Source: Bacteroidales bacterium (GTDB taxonomy: Bacteria; Bacteroidota; Bacteroidia; Bacteroidales; ML635J-15). From it: a stretch of 15,038 nt of DNA. Position numbers and translations under genes: made by a program. Of this stretch, positions 7,389 through 14,251 are shown piece by piece (position 1 is the first letter of the stretch; each line of letters begins with the position of its first letter). The notes under the pieces were generated by a model. The model saw only the letters and a list, made by a program, of their open reading frames with translations, was not told where the DNA came from and made no database searches. The stretch is from the NCBI GenBank assembly GCA_028701945.1, contig JAQVPT010000054.1, positions 1 to 15,038 on the forward strand, given 5' to 3'.

Positions 7389-7422
7389 ATTGTAGGTGAA
7401 ATTCACGAATTTCACCTACAAT
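7389..7422. repeat. Palindromic element, copy 2 (GTAGGT family)
   Basis: Two 16-base arms (7389-7404 and 7407-7422) are perfect inverted repeats separated by two bases, with the core GTAGGTGAAATTC. Outer bases TGTTGG (7374-7379) and CCAACA further right (about 7429-7434) can extend the pairing. It lies downstream of pepD and shares its core with the elements at 925-991 and 7468-7510. A very stable hairpin could also block transcription or protect the pepD mRNA 3' end. Confidence 0.75.
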
Positions 7423-7467
7423 GTAACCCCAACAAAACAATATATTATTTACAATCCACAAAATCGG

Positions 7468-7510
7468 TGTAAAAAGTAGGTAAAATTCATAAATTTGACC
7501 TACTTTTACA
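7468..7510. repeat. Palindromic element, copy 3 (GTAGGT family)
   Basis: Arms at 7468-7487 and 7491-7510 pair with one mismatch and one single-base shift around a 3-base loop. They contain the core GTAGGTAAAATT. The right arm ends only 12 bases before the ATG at 7523, so in a transcript the hairpin would sit beside the start of the SHOCT gene. Confidence 0.65.
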
Positions 7511-7522
7511 AAAAAAATATTT

Positions 7523-7756
7523 ATGATACGCATAGTTTATCTTATTGTTGTTTTTATCCTCATCATAGCAATGTCTTATTGGATATATAAGATTGTTAAT
7601 GCCTCAAAAAAGGACATCGGACAAAAGAAAAAGATTCAAAATATTAATAAACATAAATCAGTAGTCGATGAACTTCTTCAACTCCAAAATTTATTAGAAG
7701 AAGGAATTATCTCAGAAAAGGAATTTGAAAAGATGAAGAAAAAACTTATTGATTAA
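7523..7756 (+). CDS. Small membrane protein with C-terminal SHOCT domain
   Basis: The 77-residue protein has one N-terminal membrane helix (about residues 3-24), then a lysine-rich stretch (about 28-45) predicted to be cytoplasmic. The C-terminal segment ELLQLQNLLEEGIISEKEFEKM (about 50-71) is a clear SHOCT module: a short helix, the turn EEGIISEKEF and a second helix. SHOCT modules are found at the ends of many unrelated bacterial proteins and are thought to mediate oligomerisation or protein contacts; the role here is unknown. The ATG at 7523 places the membrane helix directly at the N-terminus. No clear promoter is seen; the palindrome at 7468-7510 lies immediately upstream. Confidence 0.8.
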   Translation: MIRIVYLIVVFILIIAMSYWIYKIVNASKKDIGQKKKIQNINKHKSVVDELLQLQNLLEEGIISEKEFEKMKKKLID

Positions 7757-7867
7757 GCCTACAATCGCTAAGTTTCACATTAAATGCAATGAAATATCTA
7801 GTTTTAGTTAGAAAAAAAGTGTCGCAAGCCGATTAAAAGTCTATATATTTACGCCCCATAAAAAACA

Positions 7868-9148
7868 ATGAAAATTATGAAAAAGAGTTTTCGACATTAT
7901 TTAATTACTGCACTTTGCATAATTCTATTATCTCCATTACTAAAGTCTCAAAATGATGAAAAGCCAGAAGCATTTGGAATACGCTTTGAAGGCTATGTTA
8001 AAAATGATTTTTTCTACGATTCGAGACAAACTGTCGATGCTCGTGAAGGGCATTTGCTATTTTGGCCAAAAGCTCCCTCATTAGATGATAATGGCAATGA
8101 TATTAATTCACAAGGTAGTTTTAATTTTTTAGCAATTCAAACTCGCCTTAAAGGCATTATTACTGGTCCTGATGCCTTAGGTGCAAAAACATCTGGTGTC
8201 ATCGAAGCAGAGTTCTTTGGACATTCAAACTCTGATATTAATGGTTTTAGACTACGTCATGCTATAATCAAGTTTGATTGGAAAAAATCGCATTTAATGA
8301 CTGGTCAAACTTGGCACCCAATGTTTATTAATGAGTGTTTTCCTGGCACAGTTTCTTTTAATACAGGCTTAGGATTTGCACCATTCTCACGAAACCCACA
8401 AATAAAATACTCATTTACAGCAGGAGGATTAAAAATTTCAGCCACAGCATACAGTGAACGAGATTTTCCGTCAAGAGATATTACAGGAGTAGCGAGTCCG
8501 TCATACATAAGAAATTCAGGCATTCCGGGTGCTAATATTCATTTAAACTATGGCACATCTAACAAAGATGCTGGAACAGCTTTCAATACTGGTTTTGCAG
8601 TTAATTATCACACAATGCTCCCGTCCTTAACTACTGCTGCAAACTATATCACCAACCAAACTGTTACATCATTATCTGGACTCGCTTATGTTAATGCAAA
8701 AATGAGCAAAATAAATATCAAAATTGCCGGAACATATTGTGAAAATCCAACAGGTATAATGATGCCAGGAGGATATGCCGTTTTTGAACAATTAGACACC
8801 ATAACTTTGGAATCCAGCTATATACCAACCCGTTGTGCTACTGGATGGATTGATATTTCTACCACTGGAACAAAATGGAATTTCGGAATTTTTGCAGGAT
8901 ATAACCAAAATCTTGGAACTGCTAAAAACATTATTGGAATACCAGGCGGATTTGGTACAGACATAGAACACTTTTACAGAGTTTCTCCACGTGTTAATTT
9001 CTACACTGGAAAAATTCAAATAGGTGCAGAAATAGAATATACTGTGGCTGCTTTTGGCGATGGAACATACAATTCCAAAGGCGTACCACTAAACCCTAAA
9101 GAAGTTGCTAACGTAAGATTTATTACAGGAATTTATTACCATTTTTAA
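7868..9148 (+). CDS. Outer-membrane porin-like beta-barrel protein
   Basis: The 426-residue protein begins with a signal peptide (hydrophobic stretch about 12-26, cleavage probably near LLKSQ). The mature chain alternates polar and hydrophobic residues in the manner of transmembrane beta-strands and ends in Phe (GIYYHF), the classic C-terminal signature for barrel insertion by the BAM complex. The segment FRLRHAIIKFDW followed by LMTGQTWHPMF resembles the early strands of DcaP-like and related porins, as does the opening FGIRFEGYVKNDFFYDSRQ. It is probably a diffusion channel or small-solute porin; the substrate cannot be read from sequence. An in-frame ATG at 7877 gives a nearly identical signal peptide and is an alternative start. 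Upstream, TATATTTA (7844-7851) matches seven of eight -7 consensus bases. Confidence 0.78.
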   Translation: MKIMKKSFRHYLITALCIILLSPLLKSQNDEKPEAFGIRFEGYVKNDFFYDSRQTVDAREGHLLFWPKAPSLDDNGNDINSQGSFNFLAIQTRLKGIITGPDALGAKTSGVIEAEFFGHSNSDINGFRLRHAIIKFDWKKSHLMTGQTWHPMFINECFPGTVSFNTGLGFAPFSRNPQIKYSFTAGGLKISATAYSERDFPSRDITGVASPSYIRNSGIPGANIHLNYGTSNKDAGTAFNTGFAVNYHTMLPSLTTAANYITNQTVTSLSGLAYVNAKMSKINIKIAGTYCENPTGIMMPGGYAVFEQLDTITLESSYIPTRCATGWIDISTTGTKWNFGIFAGYNQNLGTAKNIIGIPGGFGTDIEHFYRVSPRVNFYTGKIQIGAEIEYTVAAFGDGTYNSKGVPLNPKEVANVRFITGIYYHF

Positions 9149-9153
9149 AACTC

Positions 9154-9163
9154 AAATTTACAC
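9154..9163 (+). repeat. Left 10-bp direct repeat (target-site duplication)
   Basis: AAATTTACAC stands directly before the left end of the MITE-like element and recurs exactly at 9394-9403 directly after its right end, as expected of a target site copied during insertion. Confidence 0.7.
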
Positions 9164-9393
9164 CAGGGCAACCGCATACTTTTTTATCACAATAATTTCA
9201 AATGTTTTTCATTACTTTTGAGTCTGAAAGACTCATTTATTTTAACCTTTGACAGAACGTAGTGAAAGTCAAGGGTTAAAATATGCCGATGAATCTCTTT
9301 TAACTTCGTTAAGCTCGCAAGCTCGGTTGGCATGATTTTTTGGTGCATAGCAATCCAAAAAGCATGACAAAAGAAAAGTATGCGTTTGCCCTA
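9164..9393. mobile_element. MITE-like non-autonomous element with terminal inverted repeats
   Basis: The 230-base element has inverted ends: AGGGCAACCGCATACTTTT at 9165-9183 and its reverse complement at 9374-9392, identical at 18 of 19 positions. Perfect 10-base direct repeats flank it. It encodes no protein. Between the ends lie successive palindromes: GAGTCT/AGACTC (9220-9234), a 14-base stem with one mismatch (9240-9253 with 9268-9281), TTAAC/GTTAA (9300-9312), and an imperfect stem pairing 9331-9343 with 9355-9366. Such an architecture fits a miniature element moved in trans by a full transposase elsewhere in the genome. Terminal bases near CAGGG and a 10-base duplication recall ISAs1-type elements, but that assignment is only a guess. 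It fills most of the 333-base gap between the porin and methyltransferase genes; nothing else is evident there apart from the promoter element at 9435. Confidence 0.75.
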
Positions 9394-9403
9394 AAATTTA
9401 CAC
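9394..9403 (+). repeat. Right 10-bp direct repeat (target-site duplication)
   Basis: Exact second copy of AAATTTACAC, abutting the right end of the MITE-like element. Confidence 0.7.
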
Positions 9404-9434
9404 GATAAAACCGCTAAAAAGCACAAACCTTTTT

Positions 9435-9442
9435 TATCTTTG
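9435..9442 (+). promoter_or_regulatory. Candidate -7 promoter element for the methyltransferase
   Basis: TATCTTTG is an exact TAnnTTTG match, 39 bases before the ATG at 9482. No TTG lies at the usual -33 distance. It sits 42 bases outside the right end of the MITE-like element, so the insertion did not separate this element from its gene. Confidence 0.5.
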
Positions 9443-9481
9443 CCCATAAAACAAAACACATATATAATTTGTTAAAAAGTA

Positions 9482-10054
9482 ATGATAGATAAAAAATTTG
9501 ACCCAAAGCGAAAAAGCAGACTTAATAATCACCAAAGATTAAGAAATATTCCTATTGAGATAATAATTAACAGCCTATCCTTGGATAATCCTCAAAACCT
9601 TGTAGATTATGGTGCAGGAACTGGCTTTATGACTGATTTTATCGCAGAAAATTATCCGAAGTCAAGAATTTTTGCTTTAGACATCGAACCAGAAATGACA
9701 GAAGACATAGAGAAGAATAGCGGTTCTACCAACGTTTTCCCAATTCTTATCGAAGATAATCAAATGCCTTTTTCAGAGAATGATATTGATGCAGTTTGGA
9801 GCATAACAGTTTATCATGAAATGCTTAGTCCAGAAATATGGTTGAGAAATGTTCACAGGACTCTCAAACCTAAAGGGAAACTACTTATTATTGATTGGTC
9901 TAAAAGTCAAAACCCAGAAATAAATGCTGGTCCTCCAATTGATCACAGAATAGATGAGAATGTTATTATTAAATCCTTAGAAAAATTAAAATTTAATAAC
10001 ATAAAAACACTCTCCGGCTTAACCAATCACTTCGGAATTATTGCCCAAAAGTAG
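9482..10054 (+). CDS. Class I SAM-dependent methyltransferase
   Basis: The 190-residue protein has a Rossmann-type methyltransferase fold. Motif I is LVDYGAGTGFMTDFIAE (40-56), the SAM-binding glycine loop. An acidic end of strand 2 follows at ALDIEPEM (65-72), then DAVWSITVYHEM (103-114) at strand 4 and LKPKGKLLIIDWS (128-140) at the post-II motif. The segment GPPIDHRI (150-157) resembles a conserved stretch near the active site of a subgroup of small methyltransferases annotated only as Methyltransf_11/25 type. The acceptor substrate cannot be inferred. No signal peptide is present, so it is cytoplasmic. It has its own likely promoter at 9435 and no obvious operon partner; the EF-G gene begins 282 bases downstream. 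Confidence 0.85.
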   Translation: MIDKKFDPKRKSRLNNHQRLRNIPIEIIINSLSLDNPQNLVDYGAGTGFMTDFIAENYPKSRIFALDIEPEMTEDIEKNSGSTNVFPILIEDNQMPFSENDIDAVWSITVYHEMLSPEIWLRNVHRTLKPKGKLLIIDWSKSQNPEINAGPPIDHRIDENVIIKSLEKLKFNNIKTLSGLTNHFGIIAQK

Positions 10055-10190
10055 ATTTGTAATATTAATACTAACTTTAAAGTGTAAAATAAATAGTCTG
10101 CATAGCTTTTTGAGAATGGATTTAAAGAAGCATCTTTCTTTTTTCTTTGCAACACATTCAGGCAAACTCAAATGATCTCTTTACAGTTTT

Positions 10191-10245
10191 TCCTAGAATC
10201 AATTAGGACAAAAATAGTCCAATATTTTGCTGCAAAATATTTTTT
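10191..10245 (+). other. Cluster of overlapping hairpins upstream of the EF-G gene
   Basis: TCCTA (10191-10195) can pair with TAGGA (10204-10208). GGAC (10206-10209) can pair with GTCC (10217-10220). These two stems share bases and exclude each other. Directly after comes AATATTTTGC/GCAAAATATT (10221-10241, one-base centre), followed by four Ts. The last hairpin may be a weak terminator for the methyltransferase gene. The rest of the 282-base gap (10055-10336) shows nothing else beyond the promoter element at 10290. Confidence 0.35.
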
Positions 10246-10289
10246 ACAAACTAATGCCAGATAATTTATTACAGTACAAAAAATTATAG

Positions 10290-10297
10290 TACTTTTG
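10290..10297 (+). promoter_or_regulatory. Candidate -7 promoter element for the EF-G gene
   Basis: TACTTTTG is an exact TAnnTTTG match, followed by CAG, 39 bases before the ATG at 10337. The -33 region lacks TTG, so only the -7 half is supported. Confidence 0.55.
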
Positions 10298-10336
10298 CAG
10301 CCTTTTTTAGATTAACTAAATTTTATATAATTAGAA

Positions 10337-12406
10337 ATGTCAATTAGCAAATTAAGAAACATAGGAATCGCTGCTCATATCGATGCAGGAAAAACAACAT
10401 TAACAGAAAGAATTTTATTTTTTACTGGAACAAACCGCAAACTTGGAGAGACTCATAACGGTCAGGCAACAATGGACTTTATGAAGCAAGAACAAGAGAG
10501 AGGGATCACAATAGCCTCTGCTGCAATAACTTGCAGGTGGGACGATCATCAAATAAACCTTATCGACACTCCTGGACACGTTGATTTTACAGTTGAAGTA
10601 GAGCGTTCGCTCAGAGTTATAGACGGTATGGTAGCAGTTTTTTGTGCTGTTGGTGGTGTTGAGCCACAAAGCGAGACAGTATGGAATCAAGCAGACCGAT
10701 ACAGAGTTCCTCGTATTGCTTTTATTAATAAAATGGACAGAACAGGTGCAAACTTCGAAGAAGTTGTTTCACAATTACATAAATATTTAGATGCAAACCC
10801 AGTTCCGATGCAAATACCAATGGGTGCAGAAGACACTTTTACTGGAGTAATTGACATTGTTACACGCGAAGCATTTACATTCGAAGACAATAAAAGAGTC
10901 GTTAAAGAAATACCTGCCGAGTATATTAGTAAAGTTGAAGAAGCAAGAAACTTTTTAATCGAAAAAGTAGCAGATTTCGATGATGAAATAATGGAATTGT
11001 TTTTTAATGAAGAAGAAATTCCAACAGAAAAGCTTATGAATGCAGTAAGAAGTGCTACTCTTAAACTTCTTATAACACCAGTATTGACAGGAGCAGCTTA
11101 CAAGAATATTGGAATTCAATTATTACTCGATGCCGTTATTAACTATCTTCCCTCTCCTATTGATGTTGGAGCGATTATAGGACATGATGTAGATGACGAA
11201 GAAAAAACAATTACCAGAACCCCATCTCCAAAAGAGCCATTTGCTGCATTAGCCTTCAAACTTATCAATGATCCTTATGTTGGACAGCAAACTTTTATCA
11301 GAATAGTTTCAGGCCAACTAAGAAGCGGTATGCAAATTTACAATTCGACAAAAGGCAAAACTGAACGAATTGGACGTATTTTTAGAATTAAAGCAAAAGA
11401 AAGAGAAGAAATTAAAGAAGCTGGACCCGGCGAGATTATCGCACTCGTCGGAATGAAAGCTACAAAAACTGGCGACACTCTTTGCGATATCGATAATCAA
11501 TTACTTTTAGAAACAATTCATATCCCAGTTTCAGTAATTGAATTAAAAATACAAGCTTCAAATCAAAAAGATAAAGATAAACTTGGCGAAGCATTAGCTA
11601 AACTCGTTAATGAAGACCCATCTTTTAATGCAAAATATGATGACGAAACCGAAGAAACAATAATTTCAGGCATGGGAGAATTACATCTCGAAATTATCGT
11701 TGACAGATTAAAAGATGAATTTAAACTTGAAGTTGAAGTCGGAGAACCATCAGTTGCTTATAGAGAAACCATCTCCGAAATAACTGAAGTAAACTACAAA
11801 CACTCAAAACAGTCAGGCGGTAAAGGTCAATATGCTCACACTGTATTTAGGATGGAACCCAATACAGGCAAAGGGTACGAATTTATTGATATGATAAAAG
11901 GTGGTAAAATACCAGGAGAGTATATCCCATCAGTTGACAAAGGAATAAAAAAGGCTATACAAAGAGGTGTTCTTGCAGGGTTTCCAATTGTCGATGTTAA
12001 GATAGTATTATTTGAAGGCGGATTTCACCCAGTAGATTCATCTGATATGGCGTTTCAAGTTTGTGCCCAAGCAGGTTTTAGACAAGGCTTTATGAAAGCT
12101 TCACCACAATTATTAGAGCCTGTAATGAAAATAGAAGTTAACACTCCTGACGAATACATTGGTGATGTTGTTGGCAATCTAAACCGCAAACGAGCCAAAA
12201 TCGAGTCGATGAGACGCTACAGAAAAGGTTCCCAAAAAATCACAGGTTTTGTGCCTTTAATGGAAATGTTCGGATATGCAACACAATTAAGAAACATCAC
12301 ATCTGGTAGAGCAAACTACTCAATGGAATTCCATCAATATGAAGCCTTACCTTCTGCAACACAGGAAGATGTACTTAAAAAATTGGCTGAGAAAAACAAC
12401 AAATAA
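10337..12406 (+). CDS. Elongation factor G-type translational GTPase (probable paralogue)
   Basis: The 689-residue protein has the full EF-G layout. The GTPase domain carries the P-loop AHIDAGKTT (13-21), switch I RGITI (55-59), DTPGH (77-81, with the catalytic His81) and NKMD (131-134), so hydrolysis should be intact. Domains II-V follow; the domain IV tip motifs QSGGKGQYAH and FHPVDSSDMAF are present, and the end reads ITSGRANYSMEFHQYEALP. EF-G drives tRNA-mRNA translocation and, with RRF, ribosome recycling. The gene is not in a str operon: no rpsL, rpsG or rpsJ is adjacent. Its sequence also differs from the typical Bacteroides EF-G I can recall, so a second EF-G (for example of the spd-type or EF-G2 group) is more likely than the main fusA. 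That is inference. A CvfB-like gene begins 28 bases downstream on the same strand. Confidence 0.9.
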   Translation: MSISKLRNIGIAAHIDAGKTTLTERILFFTGTNRKLGETHNGQATMDFMKQEQERGITIASAAITCRWDDHQINLIDTPGHVDFTVEVERSLRVIDGMVAVFCAVGGVEPQSETVWNQADRYRVPRIAFINKMDRTGANFEEVVSQLHKYLDANPVPMQIPMGAEDTFTGVIDIVTREAFTFEDNKRVVKEIPAEYISKVEEARNFLIEKVADFDDEIMELFFNEEEIPTEKLMNAVRSATLKLLITPVLTGAAYKNIGIQLLLDAVINYLPSPIDVGAIIGHDVDDEEKTITRTPSPKEPFAALAFKLINDPYVGQQTFIRIVSGQLRSGMQIYNSTKGKTERIGRIFRIKAKEREEIKEAGPGEIIALVGMKATKTGDTLCDIDNQLLLETIHIPVSVIELKIQASNQKDKDKLGEALAKLVNEDPSFNAKYDDETEETIISGMGELHLEIIVDRLKDEFKLEVEVGEPSVAYRETISEITEVNYKHSKQSGGKGQYAHTVFRMEPNTGKGYEFIDMIKGGKIPGEYIPSVDKGIKKAIQRGVLAGFPIVDVKIVLFEGGFHPVDSSDMAFQVCAQAGFRQGFMKASPQLLEPVMKIEVNTPDEYIGDVVGNLNRKRAKIESMRRYRKGSQKITGFVPLMEMFGYATQLRNITSGRANYSMEFHQYEALPSATQEDVLKKLAEKNNK

Positions 12407-12414
12407 ATTTTAAG

Positions 12415-12422
12415 TATCTTTG
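12415..12422 (+). promoter_or_regulatory. Candidate -7 promoter element very close to the CvfB-like start
   Basis: TATCTTTG matches TAnnTTTG exactly and lies within the 28-base gap after the EF-G gene. The ATG at 12435 follows after only 12 bases, so the transcript would have a leader of very few bases. No -33 TTG is found at the right distance (the nearest is 29 bases away). The gene may instead be read from the EF-G promoter. Confidence 0.35.
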
Positions 12423-12434
12423 TAAAAAAAACTT

Positions 12435-13271
12435 ATGATTGAGCCAGGTAAAACATATAAGCTAGTAGTAATTAAAACCAATGGCGATAAACTATATTTC
12501 GATGCTCAAAATTTGGGCATCGTTAAAGTTGAAAACAATGATCTTGTACTAAAATTTAGTACAGGAGACGAAGCCATGGTTTTTCTTTATTACGATAATG
12601 AAAATGAATTATGTGGTTTTCTTGGTCGTCCTTATGCAGAAGTTGGAGAATTTGCTCAACTAAAAGTCGTTGCTAACACAAATATTGGTTCTTTTTTTGA
12701 TTGGGGAATGGATAAAGATTTGTTTTGTCCATTTGCAGAACAAAAACAAACACCAGAATTTGGCAAATACTATATTGTATATATATATATTGATCCTATC
12801 ACAATGCGTACTGTGGCAAGCATGAAATACGAAAAATATTTATCATCAGAACCAGCAAATCTCGAGGAAGGACAATCAGTTGAAGCTTTGATACTTAACA
12901 AATCGCCGCTTGGATATAATGCGATTGTAAACAATCAATTTCAGGGCTTATTTTATGATAACGAAGTTTTCACAACTTTAAAAGCTGGAACTAAATTAAA
13001 TGCAATTGTTCATAAAGTTAGAGACGATAATAAAATTGACTTGCGATTATTTAAAAACGATGCCTCGGATATATCTGAATTTGAGTCTAAAATAATCAAT
13101 TATATGCAAGAAAACAAAGGACGCATGAATATAAATGACGATAGTGCTCCTGAACTCATCTACAAAGTATTTGGGATCTCTAAAAAGAACTTTAAAAAAG
13201 CCTTAGGATCACTTTACAAAAAGGAGATTATTGATCTTTCGCAAAACACAATTACTTTTATTAAAAAGTAA
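12435..13271 (+). CDS. CvfB-like S1-domain RNA-binding protein
   Basis: The 278-residue protein matches the CvfB/YitL family. It starts with a beta-rich unit (GKTYKLVVIKTNGDKLYFDA), then successive OB/S1-like units; GSFFDWGMDKDLFCPFAEQ (about 86-104) is the conserved family segment linking an S1 strand pair. Another S1-like unit spans about 145-208 (VEALILNKSPLGYNAIVNN ... DLRLF). The C-terminal 60 or so residues (about 215-278) form the predicted winged helix, including ELIYKVFGISKKNFKKALG. In Gram-positive bacteria CvfB binds RNA and affects virulence gene expression; its role in Bacteroidota is unknown, though ribosome or RNA association is plausible. Its position 28 bases after an EF-G gene supports a translation-linked job. 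The ATG at 12435 gives the usual family N-terminus. Confidence 0.85.
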   Translation: MIEPGKTYKLVVIKTNGDKLYFDAQNLGIVKVENNDLVLKFSTGDEAMVFLYYDNENELCGFLGRPYAEVGEFAQLKVVANTNIGSFFDWGMDKDLFCPFAEQKQTPEFGKYYIVYIYIDPITMRTVASMKYEKYLSSEPANLEEGQSVEALILNKSPLGYNAIVNNQFQGLFYDNEVFTTLKAGTKLNAIVHKVRDDNKIDLRLFKNDASDISEFESKIINYMQENKGRMNINDDSAPELIYKVFGISKKNFKKALGSLYKKEIIDLSQNTITFIKK

Positions 13272-13493
13272 TACTTAGTTTCAGATTAAACAGACATTCT
13301 TTTCAAAAGCCAAACATTTTCATCAAATATCACATATAATTACAGTAATTTTACCTTGCAATAACATTTTTTAAACAAAAAATCATTTTTGAATAAAAAA
13401 ATTTCATAACTTGCACTTGGAATTTAATTAAACACTTAACCCTGATTAATTACAAATCCATTATTATTGTTGTTTTTACTAAATTTATTTTTT

Positions 13494-14072
13494 ATGAGAA
13501 AAATTGCATTTTTAGGCATGTTAGTAATGCTAATTATTGGAACTTATTCATGTACAAGTACAGAATCTGAACCAAAAGAAAAAGAAGTTATTACAAAAAA
13601 AATAATGTATGATGTTCCAATTATTAACGCAAACATTATTACAGAAGAGGATTTTGAACGTGATTGGTTTTGGAAAAACATACCTGAGTCTGATTTAGAC
13701 CGGTTATTAACAAAAATATACGATAAGGTAATCTCTGGTGAAACTCAAGCATGTCTGTATGATCCAACAGGAAATTACGAAGACTTTGAAAAAATCCCCA
13801 AAAAAGACTTTGTAAAATATTTTGAGGATAAATGGTTTATTTATGAAACTATTCAAGAAATTGATGATAAGACTGGAAATATTATAGATATTTCAATACC
13901 AACACCTTTGGAAAAAAATCAAATAAAACAACTTCGCTTCCTTGAAGAATGGTATTACGAAGATGATGAATTTTGTAAAAGAGTAATAGCTGTTGCTCCA
14001 ATTTTTGTAACAGAAGAATCTCTGAATATAAATATTCTTTATTGGGTTGATATTAAGGATGTAAAAGAATAA
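13494..14072 (+). CDS. Predicted lipoprotein resembling GldN/PorN
   Basis: The 192-residue protein starts MRKIAFLGMLVMLIIGTYSC: a lipoprotein signal peptide with Cys20 as probable lipidation site, followed by a Ser/Thr/Glu/Lys-rich linker. The body recalls GldN, a periplasmic partner of the GldK/PorK ring in the T9SS: WFWKNIPESDLDRLLTKIY, then a region with VISGETQACLYDP, and near the end KQLRFLEEWYYEDD followed by RVIAVAPIF and ILYWVDI. GldN proteins show a similar order (a W-x-R-I-D-like start, an I-x-x-G-x-I-x-A-Y-like middle, and a KEDWFFD ... VRIIGIAPL ... LFWVYYP end). The match is by eye and moderate. GldN itself is usually longer and not a lipoprotein. An upstream in-frame TTG at 13467 is rejected as start because it would add a second hydrophobic block before a complete signal peptide. 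The preceding 222-base gap shows no clear signals. Confidence 0.6.
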   Translation: MRKIAFLGMLVMLIIGTYSCTSTESEPKEKEVITKKIMYDVPIINANIITEEDFERDWFWKNIPESDLDRLLTKIYDKVISGETQACLYDPTGNYEDFEKIPKKDFVKYFEDKWFIYETIQEIDDKTGNIIDISIPTPLEKNQIKQLRFLEEWYYEDDEFCKRVIAVAPIFVTEESLNINILYWVDIKDVKE

Positions 14073-14075
14073 TTA

Positions 14076-14156
14076 TATCATAAATAACTCAAGTTTCGCA
14101 CTTAATAATAAGCGACAAAGTTTGTTATATTTACTGAATTTGAATTATTTATGATA
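14076..14156. repeat. 81-bp inverted repeat between the lipoprotein and DUF2147 genes
   Basis: Arms TATCATAAATAACTCAA (14076-14092) and 14140-14156 are inverted repeats matching at 16 of 17 positions. The centre can form a further bulged stem around CGCACTTA and TAAGCG. It begins 4 bases after the lipoprotein stop codon. It could be a terminator, though no T-run follows, or a small repeat element. Confidence 0.5.
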
Positions 14157-14251
14157 AAGCTTAAGGAATGTACGGAATTAAACATTTTATGTAATTTTTC
14201 AATGGTATGGAATATTTTTTGTAATATTGAAAAAAATTTAAACAACTAAAT

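Noticed and set aside
9149..9481. Hidden small protein gene in the gap after the porin
   Set aside because: No frame gives a credible protein; the sequence is explained by inverted repeats of the mobile element.
12778..12791. TA-dinucleotide run as a repeat or regulatory site
   Set aside because: It lies inside the CvfB-like coding frame, where it encodes alternating Tyr and Ile in a beta-strand, and is too short to stand out in AT-rich DNA.
13467..13493. Upstream TTG start for the GldN-like gene
   Set aside because: It would add nine hydrophobic residues before a complete lipoprotein signal peptide; the ATG at 13494 gives a standard length and charge.
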